Shown: positions 1 to 8,394, counted from the first letter of the stretch. The stretch: DNA of 64,000 nucleotides from Mucilaginibacter flavidus (GCF_024055575.1 NZ_JAMXOE010000024.1:1-64000); one strand, 5' to 3'. Translations and numbers: made by a program. Notes: generated from the letters alone by a model not told the origin.

Positions 1-116
1 TATCACCTAAACAACAATACCCGGCAAACTTGCCGACATCGTTTTAATCAATAGTTCAAAGAACAGCTGAACAGGCTCACGACTGTATAATATTACAAAT
101 AGTTGCGCAACGGTCA

Positions 117-187
117 CCTCTCCAAAGGAGAGGGTTCTAAAAAGGAAATTTCGAAGAGCGAAGCTTAAGTCCTCTCCTTTGGAGAGG
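117..187. repeat. Inverted repeat built from CTCTCCAAAGGAGAG-type units
   Basis: Two 17-base arms (117-133 and 171-187) are exact reverse complements, and each arm is nearly self-complementary (CTCTCC-AAA-GGAGAG). The 37-base spacer is AT-rich. The element lies about 120 bases past the stop of the minus-strand sensor kinase. The folded transcript would be a strong hairpin, so a terminator-like or dispersed repeat role is possible. The rest of 1-309 shows no gene. Confidence 0.85.
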
Positions 188-272
188 ATTTAGGTGAGGC
201 GAACGAAAGGTTTGTGGTTACGCTTTCTTATCGAACTCACGTTAAATTCAATGGGAATGCCTTGAGCAGGTT

Positions 273-300
273 AAGACTCAAGACTTCCGACTCAAGACTA
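273..300. repeat. Tandem GACTCAAGACT word repeat
   Basis: The 11-mer GACTCAAGACT occurs twice (275-285 and 289-299) at a 14-base period, immediately past the stop codon of the sensor kinase. The 14-mer GACTCAAGACTTCC at 275-288 recurs exactly at 6567-6580, so this is a dispersed word rather than chance local duplication. Confidence 0.75.
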
Positions 301-309
301 TTGACTTAG

Positions 310-3300
310 TCAATGCACCACCGGTACCCCGAAATCTGTCTCCCGTAGCATGTTTATCAGCGTGTCGATCTTTACCGGTTTGGCTATGTAATCGTTCATA
401 CCTGCTTTTATGCAAATTTCACGATCTTCCAGCATGGCATTGGCTGTCATGGCAATAATTACCGGTTGTTTTTTATGATGTTTTCTTATTTGGCGGGTGG
501 CTTCAAGTCCGTCCATTTCGGGCATTTGCACGTCCATTAAAATAAGGTCGTAATCATGCTCGTCAAGCATTTTAATAACCTCAACGCCGTTTACGGCCAA
601 AGCCGCCTGGTAGCCCAGTTTCTCCAACACTTTCAATATCATTTTTTGATTGATGGCATTATCTTCGGCAACCAAAATGTTTAATGGTTTTAATACCGCA
701 AATTCTTTATTTAGTGTATGCTGTGTAGTAAACACCTGTTCCTGGCTTGCTGCCGACAGTTGAAATTGCCCAATAATAATTTTCTCGAGGTGCAGCGGTT
801 TAACTGGTTTGGTTAACACCGCAGTAAACAAGCCCGGGTGATTTTTCTGTGCCTCGTCGCCCATCGAACTCAATAAGATAATGGGCATTTCTTTATAATT
901 GCTGCGGATAGCGGTGGCTAACATAATGCCGTCCATATCTGGCATTTGCATGTCTGTTATTACAAAGTCGACTTTCAGCCCATTTTCCAGTAAACGCATG
1001 GCTTCTATGCCATCCGGCGCCATTATTGGCACCAGTTGCCATTGTTCCAGTTGAAGTTGTAAAATACGCCTGTTGGTGCCATTATCATCCACAACTAACA
1101 CTTTTTTACCTTTTATCGCTTCACGGTTTGTTGTTTGAATGCTTGTGTTTTTATCGTGGTTTACCAAACACTTTATGGTAAATTTAAACGTTGTGCCAAC
1201 AGCTGGGCTGCTAGTAACTATTATATCGCCACCCATAAGGTTTACCAACCTTTGGCAAATAGCAAGGCCGAGGCCGGAGCCACCATATTTACGCGTGGTT
1301 GATGAATCTACCTGCGAAAATGCTTCAAAAAGCTTTGGTAACTTATCGGCAGGTATGCCAATGCCGGTATCGCGAAGTTCGAATTCAAGTTCTACTTCGT
1401 CAGCCTTTAGTCGCCTTACAAGTTTTACACCAAGGTAAATCTCGCCATGATGGGTAAACTTCATGGCATTTCCTAAAAGGTTTAGCAACACCTGGCGCAG
1501 CCGCATGCCATCGCCGATTAGATCAAGCGGTAAACCTGGTTCGACATAATAAATTAAATCGAGCCCAAGTTCGGCGGCTTTTCCCGAAAACAAGTCGAGC
1601 ACCTCTTCCATGCAGTTCCGTAAATCGAAATTATGCAGGTCGAGCTCCATCTTGCCCGATTCAATTTTCGAAAAATCGAGTATGTCATTAATAACGTTCA
1701 GCAAGGCTTCACCGCTGTGTAATATGGTCTGCGAGAATTCACGTTGTTCAGCATCAAGGTTGGTTTCATTTAAAAGTGCCGCCATACCCAATACGCCGTT
1801 CATGGGGGTGCGTATCTCGTGGCTCATGGTTGCCAAAAACACGCTTTTGGCCTGGTTGGCTTGTGTCGCTTCAATGCTTGCCTTTTCTGCTGCTTCCCTG
1901 GCTTTTTCGGCTTCTTCGCGCGATTTACGTTCATCCTCTGTCATCCGGGCCAGTAATACAGTACGCTCTTCAACCTGCTTTTCCAGCTCCAGCTGGCGTT
2001 GCTGAATAGCTTTTACTCTCAGTTTAAATATTCCGTATATTATGGCAACCACCGCCACGCAAACCAATAAAATAAACCACCACGTGTACCAAAACGGTGG
2101 AACTATGGTTATCCGCAAGGTATCTTTCACCGGCGACCAAAGGCCTGCGCTGTTTTGATATCTTAATTTAAACACATAATCGCCTGGGGGGAGGTTGGTG
2201 TATGATGCGGTTGTTTTGGTGCCAACAAAGTTCCAGTCGGCGTCAAAATTCTCCAGTTTATAGGTGTATTGCTTTTTGTCTGTCGCCCCATAATCAAGTG
2301 CGGCGTACTCCAGCGAGAAAACTGACTGTTTATAGGATAAAATTATAGATTTTGTATCAGCAATATCACGTTTTAAAGGTGATGGGTCGCTGCCGTTTTT
2401 TGCAATTGTTAGCGGCTTGTTAAATAATTGGAACGAGGTTATTACTACCGGTGAAAATGCAATCGGTTTTAATATTTGCTGTGGATAAAACGCGTTAAAG
2501 CCGTTAATGCCGCCAAAATACAACCTGCCATCCTGCGCTTTTAACGCCGAGTGTGGCTTAAATTCATCGCTCTGTATACCATCTTCAGTGGTATAATTTC
2601 TGAATGAATTTGTTTTAGGATCGTAAGCCGATAAACCGCCGTTGGTGCTTATCCAAAATTTGCCATAATCATCCAGTTGTATAGCATAGGTAATATCGCT
2701 CGGCAGACCTTCTTTTTTTGTAAAAACGGTAAAATGTCGTGTTCTGGGGTTAAAGACATCTAACCCCGATAGTGTAGACAACCATAAGTTACCATCTCTA
2801 TCCTCAAAAATATCAGTTACGCCATTATTGCTGAGGCTGTTTTTCGTCTCATCATGCTGAAAATGGGTAAATGTGCCTGTTTTACGGTCGAGTAAGTCAA
2901 GGCCGGCATCTGATGTGCCTATCCATAAATTGCCCTGCCTATCCTCATGCAAACTGTAGATATAATTGCTGCTTATCCCTTTGGGGTTGTTGATATCAAG
3001 TTTATAATGAGTGAAACTTTTTGTTTGCTTATCATAACAATCCAGCCCACCACCAAAAACGCTTATCCACGTTTTATTATCGCGGGTGTGTATCATGTTG
3101 TACACGTTATTTCCGAGCAAGCTATTAGGATTAGCCGGATTTTTGGTTAGGTAAGTAAACTTTTGCGTTTTTTTATTTAAAATGCTGATGCCATTGCCCC
3201 AGGTGCCCACCCAAATATCGCCGTCACGGTCCTGGTTAATAACCAGCACATAATTACCTGCTATGCCACCTGAAACACCTGGTACTTGCTTATAGTGGCT

Positions 3301-4530
3301 GAATGTGCCATTGTTGGGGTCGAATTTATTTAAGCCGCCGCCATCGGTACCTACCCAGATCTGTTTTTCCCTGTCCTGGAAAATTGCCAGCACATAATCG
3401 TTCGACAAACTTGCAGGGGAGGAGTTATGTCGATAAAGTGTAAAGCTGGCTGTGGTTTTTTTGTACAAATTTACGCCTCCGCTAAACGCCCCCAGCCACA
3501 TGTTGCCCTGTCTGTCGCTGCAAATACCGTAAATTGAATTGCCATTAATGCTGTTGTTGTCAACCTCGTCGTGCGTATAAGTGGCAAAGCGGCCTGTTTT
3601 TGTATCGAGGATGCAAAGTCCGCCATTTTCAGTGCCTATCCACAATTTGCCATCAGCGTCTTTATTTAAACAGTAAATGGTGTTGCTTGATATGGAATTT
3701 GCGTCTTTGTCGTCGTGCTTGTATTGTTTAAAAGCTTTAGTGGTTTTATTAAACAAAAAAAGGCCGTCGTCTTGCGTACCTACCCAAAGTTCATTATTAT
3801 TATTTTCGATGATGGAGATAACGTTGGCCGCCAGAGTAGTTTTGCCTGATGGCTCCCTAAATGGAAAATTGGCAAATGAATTGTCGGATCGGTTGTATAG
3901 ACTCAGGCCCCCCGACAGCGTACCAACCCAAATCCGGTGGCCCGAATCTTCAAACACTGTACGAACATTATCATCCGCCAGGCCGCCGGCATCTGCCTTA
4001 TTGTGTATATGATGCTGAAAAGTCTTTGTATGAATATCAAAGCAATCCAGCCCCCCGTTTTGCGTTGCTATCCAAAGTTTGCCGTTATGGTCGAACGCCA
4101 GCCGGTTGAGTATATTATTTGTCAGGCTATTGGGGTTATGTGCACTATGCATGTAACGCACAAAGGTGCCCATGTTACGGTTGTACATATTCAGGCCGCT
4201 TTGGGTAGCTACCCATATGTTGCCGTCGCTGTCTTCCGCAACGTCAGTAATCATGTTATTGCTTAGGGTCCGCTCGTTTTTGGCGTCGTAACGAAACCGG
4301 GTGAATTTATAACCATCGTATTTGTTTAACCCATTGCGGCTGCCAATCCACATAAAACCACGGCTATCCTGTATAATACAGTTGATATTGGCTTGCGACA
4401 AGCCATCCCGGGTACTGAAATGTTCGAATTTAAGACTCGATTTTTGCGTAAAACCTGTCTGAGGGAAAAATAAAAACAGCAAAAACAATACACACACAAA
4501 CGTTTTCACTATGCCGAAGCCTTTCACCAT
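310..4530 (-). CDS. Hybrid two-component sensor histidine kinase with periplasmic propeller
   Basis: A 1406-residue membrane sensor. Order of parts: signal peptide or anchor (about 8-28), a long periplasmic beta-propeller of two-component-regulator repeats (about 35-690, many WIGT/WVGT motifs), a Y_Y_Y domain (about 730-806), one membrane helix (about 811-833), a coiled coil, HisKA with SHEIRTP (His about 902), HATPase (N-box LLNLLGNAMKF, then DTGIGI and GSGLGL), and two receiver domains with acceptor Asp near 1192 and 1332. The family usually senses carbohydrate fragments in the periplasm. Unlike classical HTCS proteins there is no C-terminal AraC-type DNA-binding domain, so output must go through another protein or a phosphorelay. 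Start ATG at 4530. It is monocistronic; the next gene is divergent. Confidence 0.95.
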   Translation of the reverse strand: MVKGFGIVKTFVCVLFLLFLFFPQTGFTQKSSLKFEHFSTRDGLSQANINCIIQDSRGFMWIGSRNGLNKYDGYKFTRFRYDAKNERTLSNNMITDVAEDSDGNIWVATQSGLNMYNRNMGTFVRYMHSAHNPNSLTNNILNRLAFDHNGKLWIATQNGGLDCFDIHTKTFQHHIHNKADAGGLADDNVRTVFEDSGHRIWVGTLSGGLSLYNRSDNSFANFPFREPSGKTTLAANVISIIENNNNELWVGTQDDGLFLFNKTTKAFKQYKHDDKDANSISSNTIYCLNKDADGKLWIGTENGGLCILDTKTGRFATYTHDEVDNNSINGNSIYGICSDRQGNMWLGAFSGGVNLYKKTTASFTLYRHNSSPASLSNDYVLAIFQDREKQIWVGTDGGGLNKFDPNNGTFSHYKQVPGVSGGIAGNYVLVINQDRDGDIWVGTWGNGISILNKKTQKFTYLTKNPANPNSLLGNNVYNMIHTRDNKTWISVFGGGLDCYDKQTKSFTHYKLDINNPKGISSNYIYSLHEDRQGNLWIGTSDAGLDLLDRKTGTFTHFQHDETKNSLSNNGVTDIFEDRDGNLWLSTLSGLDVFNPRTRHFTVFTKKEGLPSDITYAIQLDDYGKFWISTNGGLSAYDPKTNSFRNYTTEDGIQSDEFKPHSALKAQDGRLYFGGINGFNAFYPQQILKPIAFSPVVITSFQLFNKPLTIAKNGSDPSPLKRDIADTKSIILSYKQSVFSLEYAALDYGATDKKQYTYKLENFDADWNFVGTKTTASYTNLPPGDYVFKLRYQNSAGLWSPVKDTLRITIVPPFWYTWWFILLVCVAVVAIIYGIFKLRVKAIQQRQLELEKQVEERTVLLARMTEDERKSREEAEKAREAAEKASIEATQANQAKSVFLATMSHEIRTPMNGVLGMAALLNETNLDAEQREFSQTILHSGEALLNVINDILDFSKIESGKMELDLHNFDLRNCMEEVLDLFSGKAAELGLDLIYYVEPGLPLDLIGDGMRLRQVLLNLLGNAMKFTHHGEIYLGVKLVRRLKADEVELEFELRDTGIGIPADKLPKLFEAFSQVDSSTTRKYGGSGLGLAICQRLVNLMGGDIIVTSSPAVGTTFKFTIKCLVNHDKNTSIQTTNREAIKGKKVLVVDDNGTNRRILQLQLEQWQLVPIMAPDGIEAMRLLENGLKVDFVITDMQMPDMDGIMLATAIRSNYKEMPIILLSSMGDEAQKNHPGLFTAVLTKPVKPLHLEKIIIGQFQLSAASQEQVFTTQHTLNKEFAVLKPLNILVAEDNAINQKMILKVLEKLGYQAALAVNGVEVIKMLDEHDYDLILMDVQMPEMDGLEATRQIRKHHKKQPVIIAMTANAMLEDREICIKAGMNDYIAKPVKIDTLINMLRETDFGVPVVH

Positions 4531-4552
4531 TTAACTGAATTAAAAGAAGGTT

Positions 4553-4576
4553 AATGCTTACCGGGGAATAAGCATT
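4553..4576. promoter_or_regulatory. Inverted repeat in the leader of the sensor kinase gene
   Basis: AATGCTTA (4553-4560) and TAAGCATT (4569-4576) form a perfect 8-bp dyad with an 8-base spacer, 23 bases upstream of the sensor kinase start. It could be an operator or a leader hairpin; the sequence alone does not decide. Confidence 0.45.
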
Positions 4577-4754
4577 TATTGGTATAATATTGATTAATGC
4601 CTTTTACGTAACGGGAACGGAAAGGTTATGTTTTTGTTACATCAGATGAAAGTATAAATAAGAGACACTGAAGTAATTACGCAATTTGAATGGCGGCGTT
4701 GCTAATGTTAATCACTTCGTCCAATATTCCCCAACTTTCAGCCTAAATCCACCA

Positions 4755-4785
4755 TTTGAATGGTGATTTTAATTTGCTAATTTCG
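4755..4785 (+). promoter_or_regulatory. Bacteroidota-type promoter TTTG-N19-TAATTTCG
   Basis: TTTG at 4755-4758 is followed after exactly 19 bases by TAATTTCG (4778-4785), one mismatch from the TAnnTTTG box used by the primary sigma factor in this phylum. The expected start site is near 4790-4792, directly ahead of a hairpin-terminator unit. A short dyad CACCAT-ttga-ATGGTG (4750-4765) overlaps the -33 box and could be an operator. Confidence 0.55.
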
Positions 4786-4789
4786 CAGC

Positions 4790-4870
4790 TTCATAGCACA
4801 CGTCCGTGTGCATTGTGATAAGGTTTAGGTTAAAACCCCCGAGCAGCGAGTGTAAGGGGGTTTTTATTTT
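4790..4870 (+). ncRNA. Candidate small RNA of about 80 nt
   Basis: Downstream of the promoter at 4755-4785 comes a tight hairpin GCACAC-gtcc-GTGTGC (4796-4811), a 20-base single-stranded linker, then a terminator hairpin (4832-4864) ending in a T-rich run. No reading frame of useful length is present. The next gene starts at 5080, more than 200 bases beyond the terminator, so this is not simply that gene's leader. Function unknown; a free trans-acting RNA is the simplest reading. Confidence 0.45.
4832..4870 (+). terminator. Rho-independent terminator
   Basis: AAAACCCCC (4832-4840) pairs with GGGGGTTTT (4856-4864) around a 15-base loop, followed by TATTTTATTATT. The only plus-strand unit it could end is the candidate small RNA just upstream. 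From here to 5079 the DNA is AT-rich and I see nothing more definite. Confidence 0.75.
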
Positions 4871-5079
4871 ATTATTATCCAGGCGCATACTTGCTTATTA
4901 TTTTCTCAAATAATAAATTGCAGTTTGCAGATTTTGAGCAGGTGACCGCACATCTTTCAACGCGTACCGACTATATTTTGTTTTATTTTATATCTTACAG
5001 TGGTCTTTATTATTGCGCATATTTAATTGCAGAAAAAAAGGAAAATGACTATTTTTAATATTTTATAGATTGAAATGCT

Positions 5080-5388
5080 ATGCATAAACTTCAAAAATTG
5101 CTGATAAGCCCTTCTCGTGTTTACGGTTGGAGTATTATTGGTTTCCTGGTAATACTCTGCGCGGGTATCCCCATTTTAAATTTGGATAATAAAGGGCAGG
5201 TGCCATTTACCCATTTTTTTATTGTGTTGGCTGTTTATATGGTAGTATTATTTGCACTCAGCATACTTACTACTATAGTTTACTGGGCCTGGTTTAAACA
5301 ATATTGGTACATTAATTTAGTTTTAGCGGCAAGTTCGATTTACGTGATTGATTTGTACCTGCTCGGCGGCCTGCTAACCGGCGAATAA
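5080..5388 (+). CDS. Small membrane protein, unknown
   Basis: A 102-residue protein with three predicted membrane helices (about 15-33, 45-70 and 77-98) and no soluble domain. I do not recognise a family. It is followed after 75 bases by an AI-2E-type transporter on the same strand, so the two may share a transcript. Codon use is like the neighbours. Start ATG at 5080; no Shine-Dalgarno sequence, as usual for the phylum. Confidence 0.75.
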   Translation: MHKLQKLLISPSRVYGWSIIGFLVILCAGIPILNLDNKGQVPFTHFFIVLAVYMVVLFALSILTTIVYWAWFKQYWYINLVLAASSIYVIDLYLLGGLLTGE

Positions 5389-5463
5389 ACATTTTGTTAA
5401 TATTTGGCCTTAAGTGTTCGGCAAAAGCCGTATTTTTAAATAAAAATACAGGCCCCACTTATC

Positions 5464-6504
5464 ATGCCTAACGAAAAACAACTATCCCCTAAAGAAAAAA
5501 AAGAGCTAAGCTACACCGAAAAAGTTTGGTATACGGTAGGCATCGTTGCGGTGGTGGCTATAGTGATACTGATAGCAAGGGTGGCTTTCGGGGTGTTGCT
5601 GTTGGCGCTGGCCGGTTGTCTTATCTCAGTTTATTTTCATGGCCTCGGCGATGTTATTCAGCGGAAAACAAAGTGGCGCCGCGGCATTTGTATGCTTATT
5701 TCCATAGCCGGGTCATTTATAATTTTAGGTTTTTTGTTGTGGTTTATGGGCAGCAAAATCCAGGCCCAGGTGTCTGAACTGAGTGATACCTTACCGCATA
5801 CCATCAGTAATGCCAAACTAAAGCTTGCCGAAACACCGTTGGGCCGTAAGGTATTGGAAGCCACATCAGGTGGAAACCCTGATAAGCTAGTCGCTACGGC
5901 CAGCCAGTTTTTCAGCACCAGTTTTGGTATACTGGGCAACATGTATATCATCTTGTTTTTGGGGATTTTTTTTACCGCAAGCCCATCGCTTTACAAAGAT
6001 GGTTTAATATTGCTCATCCCGCCCAATCAAAAGGATTTAGCCCGTAACATCATTAACCGCACTAGTTTATCGCTTAAAGGATGGTTAAAGGGCACTATGA
6101 TATCAATGGTGTTATTGAGTATTTTGATGCCCATAGGATTAAGCATTATGAATATACCACTGGCGCTGGTACTTGGCCTTTTGGCAGGGTTACTGGTAAT
6201 TGTACCAAACTTCGGTTCGCTGGCGGCAATGATACCCGGCGTGCTGCTGGCCCTTACCATAGGTACTGATACTGCCATTATTGTAGCGCTAATTTACATC
6301 GGCGTGCAAACGCTTGTGCAAAATATTATCGCGCCTATTATCCAGAAAAAGATGATAAATATGCCGCCGGCATTAACAATTATCGGGCAGCTGGTTATGG
6401 GGGTGCTGGGTGGAGCAATGGGGATAATTATGGCAATGCCCGCCCTTGCCGTAATGATGATTTTTGTCGATGAGATTTATGTGAAACGAATTAACCCGGA
6501 GTGA
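5464..6504 (+). CDS. AI-2E family transporter (UPF0118)
   Basis: A 346-residue polytopic inner-membrane protein with the family layout: two N-terminal helices after a charged start (about 25-55), a third near 70-90, a soluble stretch (about 90-150), then a helix-rich C-terminal half with NFGSLAAMIPG (about 235-250) and a final long membrane block. Family members export autoinducer-2 (TqsA) or act as Na+(Li+)/H+ antiporters, so the substrate is not assignable here. Length matches the usual 330-370. The gene converges with a small minus-strand gene; a 12-bp inverted repeat lies between their stop codons. Confidence 0.88.
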   Translation: MPNEKQLSPKEKKELSYTEKVWYTVGIVAVVAIVILIARVAFGVLLLALAGCLISVYFHGLGDVIQRKTKWRRGICMLISIAGSFIILGFLLWFMGSKIQAQVSELSDTLPHTISNAKLKLAETPLGRKVLEATSGGNPDKLVATASQFFSTSFGILGNMYIILFLGIFFTASPSLYKDGLILLIPPNQKDLARNIINRTSLSLKGWLKGTMISMVLLSILMPIGLSIMNIPLALVLGLLAGLLVIVPNFGSLAAMIPGVLLALTIGTDTAIIVALIYIGVQTLVQNIIAPIIQKKMINMPPALTIIGQLVMGVLGGAMGIIMAMPALAVMMIFVDEIYVKRINPE

Positions 6505-6519
6505 GGAGTCCTAAGTCCG

Positions 6520-6571
6520 GAGTCGAAAGTCTTGAAATTGCTTTTGACTTGAGACTAACGACTTTCGACTC
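6520..6571. terminator. Inverted repeat between convergent genes, terminator-like
   Basis: GAGTCGAAAGTC (6520-6531) is the exact reverse complement of GACTTTCGACTC (6560-6571), with a 28-base loop. It sits in the 83 bases between two convergent stop codons and uses the same GACTCAAGACT vocabulary as 273-300. A bidirectional terminator role fits, but there is no clear T-run. Confidence 0.5.
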
Positions 6572-6587
6572 AAGACTTCCCCACCAA

Positions 6588-6821
6588 TTACATCCTTAAC
6601 CGTAGTGAAACTGACCTGCCAAGGGCCTGTACAAGGTCAGGATCCAACGATTTTTGCTCGTCTTTTTGAACCCAAACGCGTTGGTCATTTTTTATCAAAG
6701 CAATCTTTTCTCCGTTTACAATCAATTGCAATTCAGTGGTATACTGGTTAATTATCTTGCTGTCTATTATTTGATAAACGTAGTCCTGGTCGTTATAAGT
6801 TATTCGCAGTGGCAATCCCAT
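6588..6821 (-). CDS. Small conserved-looking hypothetical protein
   Basis: A 77-residue soluble protein with an alternating beta-strand look (LRITYNDQDYVYQIIDS, TTELQLIVNGEKIALIK) and a basic C-terminus ending SVSLRLRM. No signal peptide or membrane segment and no known motif. ATG start at 6821. It ends convergently with the AI-2E-family transporter. Its opposite-strand shadow frame lacks protein-like composition, which supports this frame. Function unknown. Confidence 0.6.
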   Translation of the reverse strand: MGLPLRITYNDQDYVYQIIDSKIINQYTTELQLIVNGEKIALIKNDQRVWVQKDEQKSLDPDLVQALGRSVSLRLRM

Positions 6822-6939
6822 ATTCTAATCCTCGGCAGTAAAGATAAATTTTAATTGCTATTATCCTTGAAATTATCACAATGATATTTGGGTTGCAAGT
6901 GGAAGAATGAGAAAACAGGGGCAATTTTCCATGCCCGGC

Positions 6940-6973
6940 GGCTTGTTCCAACTTGTTCAAACATGTACAAGCC
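6940..6973 (+). promoter_or_regulatory. Short hairpin upstream of the DoxX-like gene
   Basis: GGCTTGT (6940-6946) pairs with ACAAGCC (6967-6973) around a 20-base loop, ending about 58 bases before the next start codon. It could be a leader structure. Weak evidence. Confidence 0.25.
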
Positions 6974-7031
6974 CTGAATTGCTTTCCGCCATACAATCGC
7001 CTTAATTTGATAAATAAAACTAACCTGATTA

Positions 7032-7823
7032 ATGGAAACACTTGCAAAAACCGGTCGCATTTTTTATGGCACCATGATAGCCTGCCTTGGTGCGCAACAA
7101 ATCCCATACGCGGACTTCAGACCGGTAATATTTCCTCCATGGCTGGCAACAATGCCCGACCTGGCGGCTTTGGCTTATCTTTCAAGCGCGCTATTGATAC
7201 TTTGCGGACTCGCCATCATCTTTGAAAAAAAAGCCCGTGAGGTGTCGCTGGTTTTAGGCGGAGTATTTTTATTATTAATATTATTTGCCCAGGTGCCGTT
7301 CGAGTTGATAAAAGACCCATATTACAAACATTTGGGTGTATGGATCAATCCGTTAAAAGAGCTGGTGTTTGCAGATGGGGCGTTTGCAGTTGCTGGTATC
7401 TACCCGCCAGGCAATAAGGAGGGGAAGTTGCTGCAGGTTTTGGACAAGTTTATTCCATTGGCCGGAACTTTTATGTCGATAACCATGATATTATTTGGTG
7501 TCGATCACTTTCTTTATGTAGATTTTGTGGTGAAATTGATGCCGGCATGGATGCCCGGCCCGGTGTTCTGGACTTATTTCGCCGGTGTAGCGCTTATCAG
7601 CTCGGGCATTACAATTATATTGAAAATTAAATTGAAATTATCTGCCATCCTGTTGGGCGTAACGATATTCCTCTGGTTTATTTTGTTGCACATCCCACGC
7701 GCAATTGCCGACCCTTACGGAGCGCAGGGAAACGAACTGACAAGCGTATTTGAGGCCCTTGGCTTTAGCGGGATTGCTTTTATGGTTGCAGGCGGATACA
7801 ATAGCTGGAAGCAAACGAAATAG
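7032..7823 (+). CDS. DoxX-like multi-helix membrane protein
   Basis: A 263-residue integral membrane protein with about eight helices in two similar halves. Each half begins with a METLAKTGRIFYG- or LDKFIPLAGTFM-like stretch followed by AACLG/MILFGVDHF and GLxII segments, which suggests an internal duplication of a four-helix DoxX-type unit. DoxX relatives are quinone-linked or redox-associated membrane proteins, but no redox motif is visible, so function is open. ATG start at 7032. It appears to stand alone; the following gene is on the opposite strand. Confidence 0.7.
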   Translation: METLAKTGRIFYGTMIACLGAQQIPYADFRPVIFPPWLATMPDLAALAYLSSALLILCGLAIIFEKKAREVSLVLGGVFLLLILFAQVPFELIKDPYYKHLGVWINPLKELVFADGAFAVAGIYPPGNKEGKLLQVLDKFIPLAGTFMSITMILFGVDHFLYVDFVVKLMPAWMPGPVFWTYFAGVALISSGITIILKIKLKLSAILLGVTIFLWFILLHIPRAIADPYGAQGNELTSVFEALGFSGIAFMVAGGYNSWKQTK

Positions 7824-7957
7824 CTGTCAATAGTTTTGAATTATACAGACTAAAAGGTTGCTTTGATACTATCTTGCAAGTCTTTAGAAATAAATGGCGG
7901 TCCCGAAAATGTGACTCATCCGCACATTCATAATCCGCACATTTGCATATCAGAAGC

Positions 7958-8176
7958 TTATTCTGCCTTTTTTTCGGTGTGGCTAACGTAGTAAAATACG
8001 ATGCCTACAAAAGTGAAGATGATACCAACAAATAATGGCCACTTAGCTGTCATGCCGCTGCCGCCGATGGTCATAGAGTCAGAATCAACCGGGTTAACTA
8101 CATCTTTGTAGTAAACTATTAAACCGATAGTGATAATAATGCCAATTACAATAAGAAATACGCTAACTATTTTCAT
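7958..8176 (-). CDS. Two-helix small membrane protein (DUF3185-like)
   Basis: A 72-residue protein with two membrane helices (about 3-22 and 46-64), a short hydrophilic loop (DVVNPVDSDSMTIGGSGMTAKW) and a charged tail HTEKKAE. The layout resembles small DUF3185-type proteins; this is a tentative family match. I start at the ATG at 8176; an in-frame TTG six codons upstream (8194) is less likely because the ATG gives a clean hydrophobic N-terminus. Confidence 0.65.
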   Translation of the reverse strand: MKIVSVFLIVIGIIITIGLIVYYKDVVNPVDSDSMTIGGSGMTAKWPLFVGIIFTFVGIVFYYVSHTEKKAE

Positions 8177-8256
8177 AATACTTTTTGCTAACAAGGCTGC
8201 CCGGCAGCGGCGGTAAAGTTAGGATTATTTTGAATAAATTTTACGTCGATTTGTTA

Positions 8257-8326
8257 ATTTGAAAATTTGAAGATGCGGACTGTGCTTTTTTTAAACTTTC
8301 ATTTTAAAATCATCAAATTTTCAAAT
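8257..8326. repeat. Inverted ATTTGAAAATTTGA word repeat
   Basis: ATTTGAAAATTTGA (8257-8270) and TCAAATTTTCAAAT (8313-8326) are exact reverse complements, 42 bases apart, in the divergent region between two small genes. It is one of several word-like inverted repeats in this window. Confidence 0.65.
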
Positions 8327-8355
8327 CATTCCACGAAACTAATAAAGCCGGTATA

Positions 8356-8394
8356 CGTATACATAGCTAATTAATTTACTAGGCTATGTATACG
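8356..8394 (+). promoter_or_regulatory. Perfect 12-bp inverted repeat covering a start codon
   Basis: CGTATACATAGC (8356-8367) is the exact reverse complement of GCTATGTATACG (8383-8394), separated by 15 AT-rich bases. The right arm contains the ATG at 8386 and codons 2-3 of the downstream gene. In RNA the start codon would lie inside a 12-bp stem, a typical layout for translational control; as DNA it would equally make a symmetric operator. Confidence 0.6.

Noticed and set aside
1139..2009. Plus-strand frames inside the sensor kinase gene
   Set aside because: They are antisense shadows of the conserved kinase domains, with low-complexity Ser/Ala-rich composition and no domain content.
6793..7107. 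Minus-strand frame of 104 codons upstream of the DoxX-like gene
   Set aside because: Cys/Leu/Arg-rich with no fold-like pattern; it covers the leader and start of the DoxX-like gene on the other strand.
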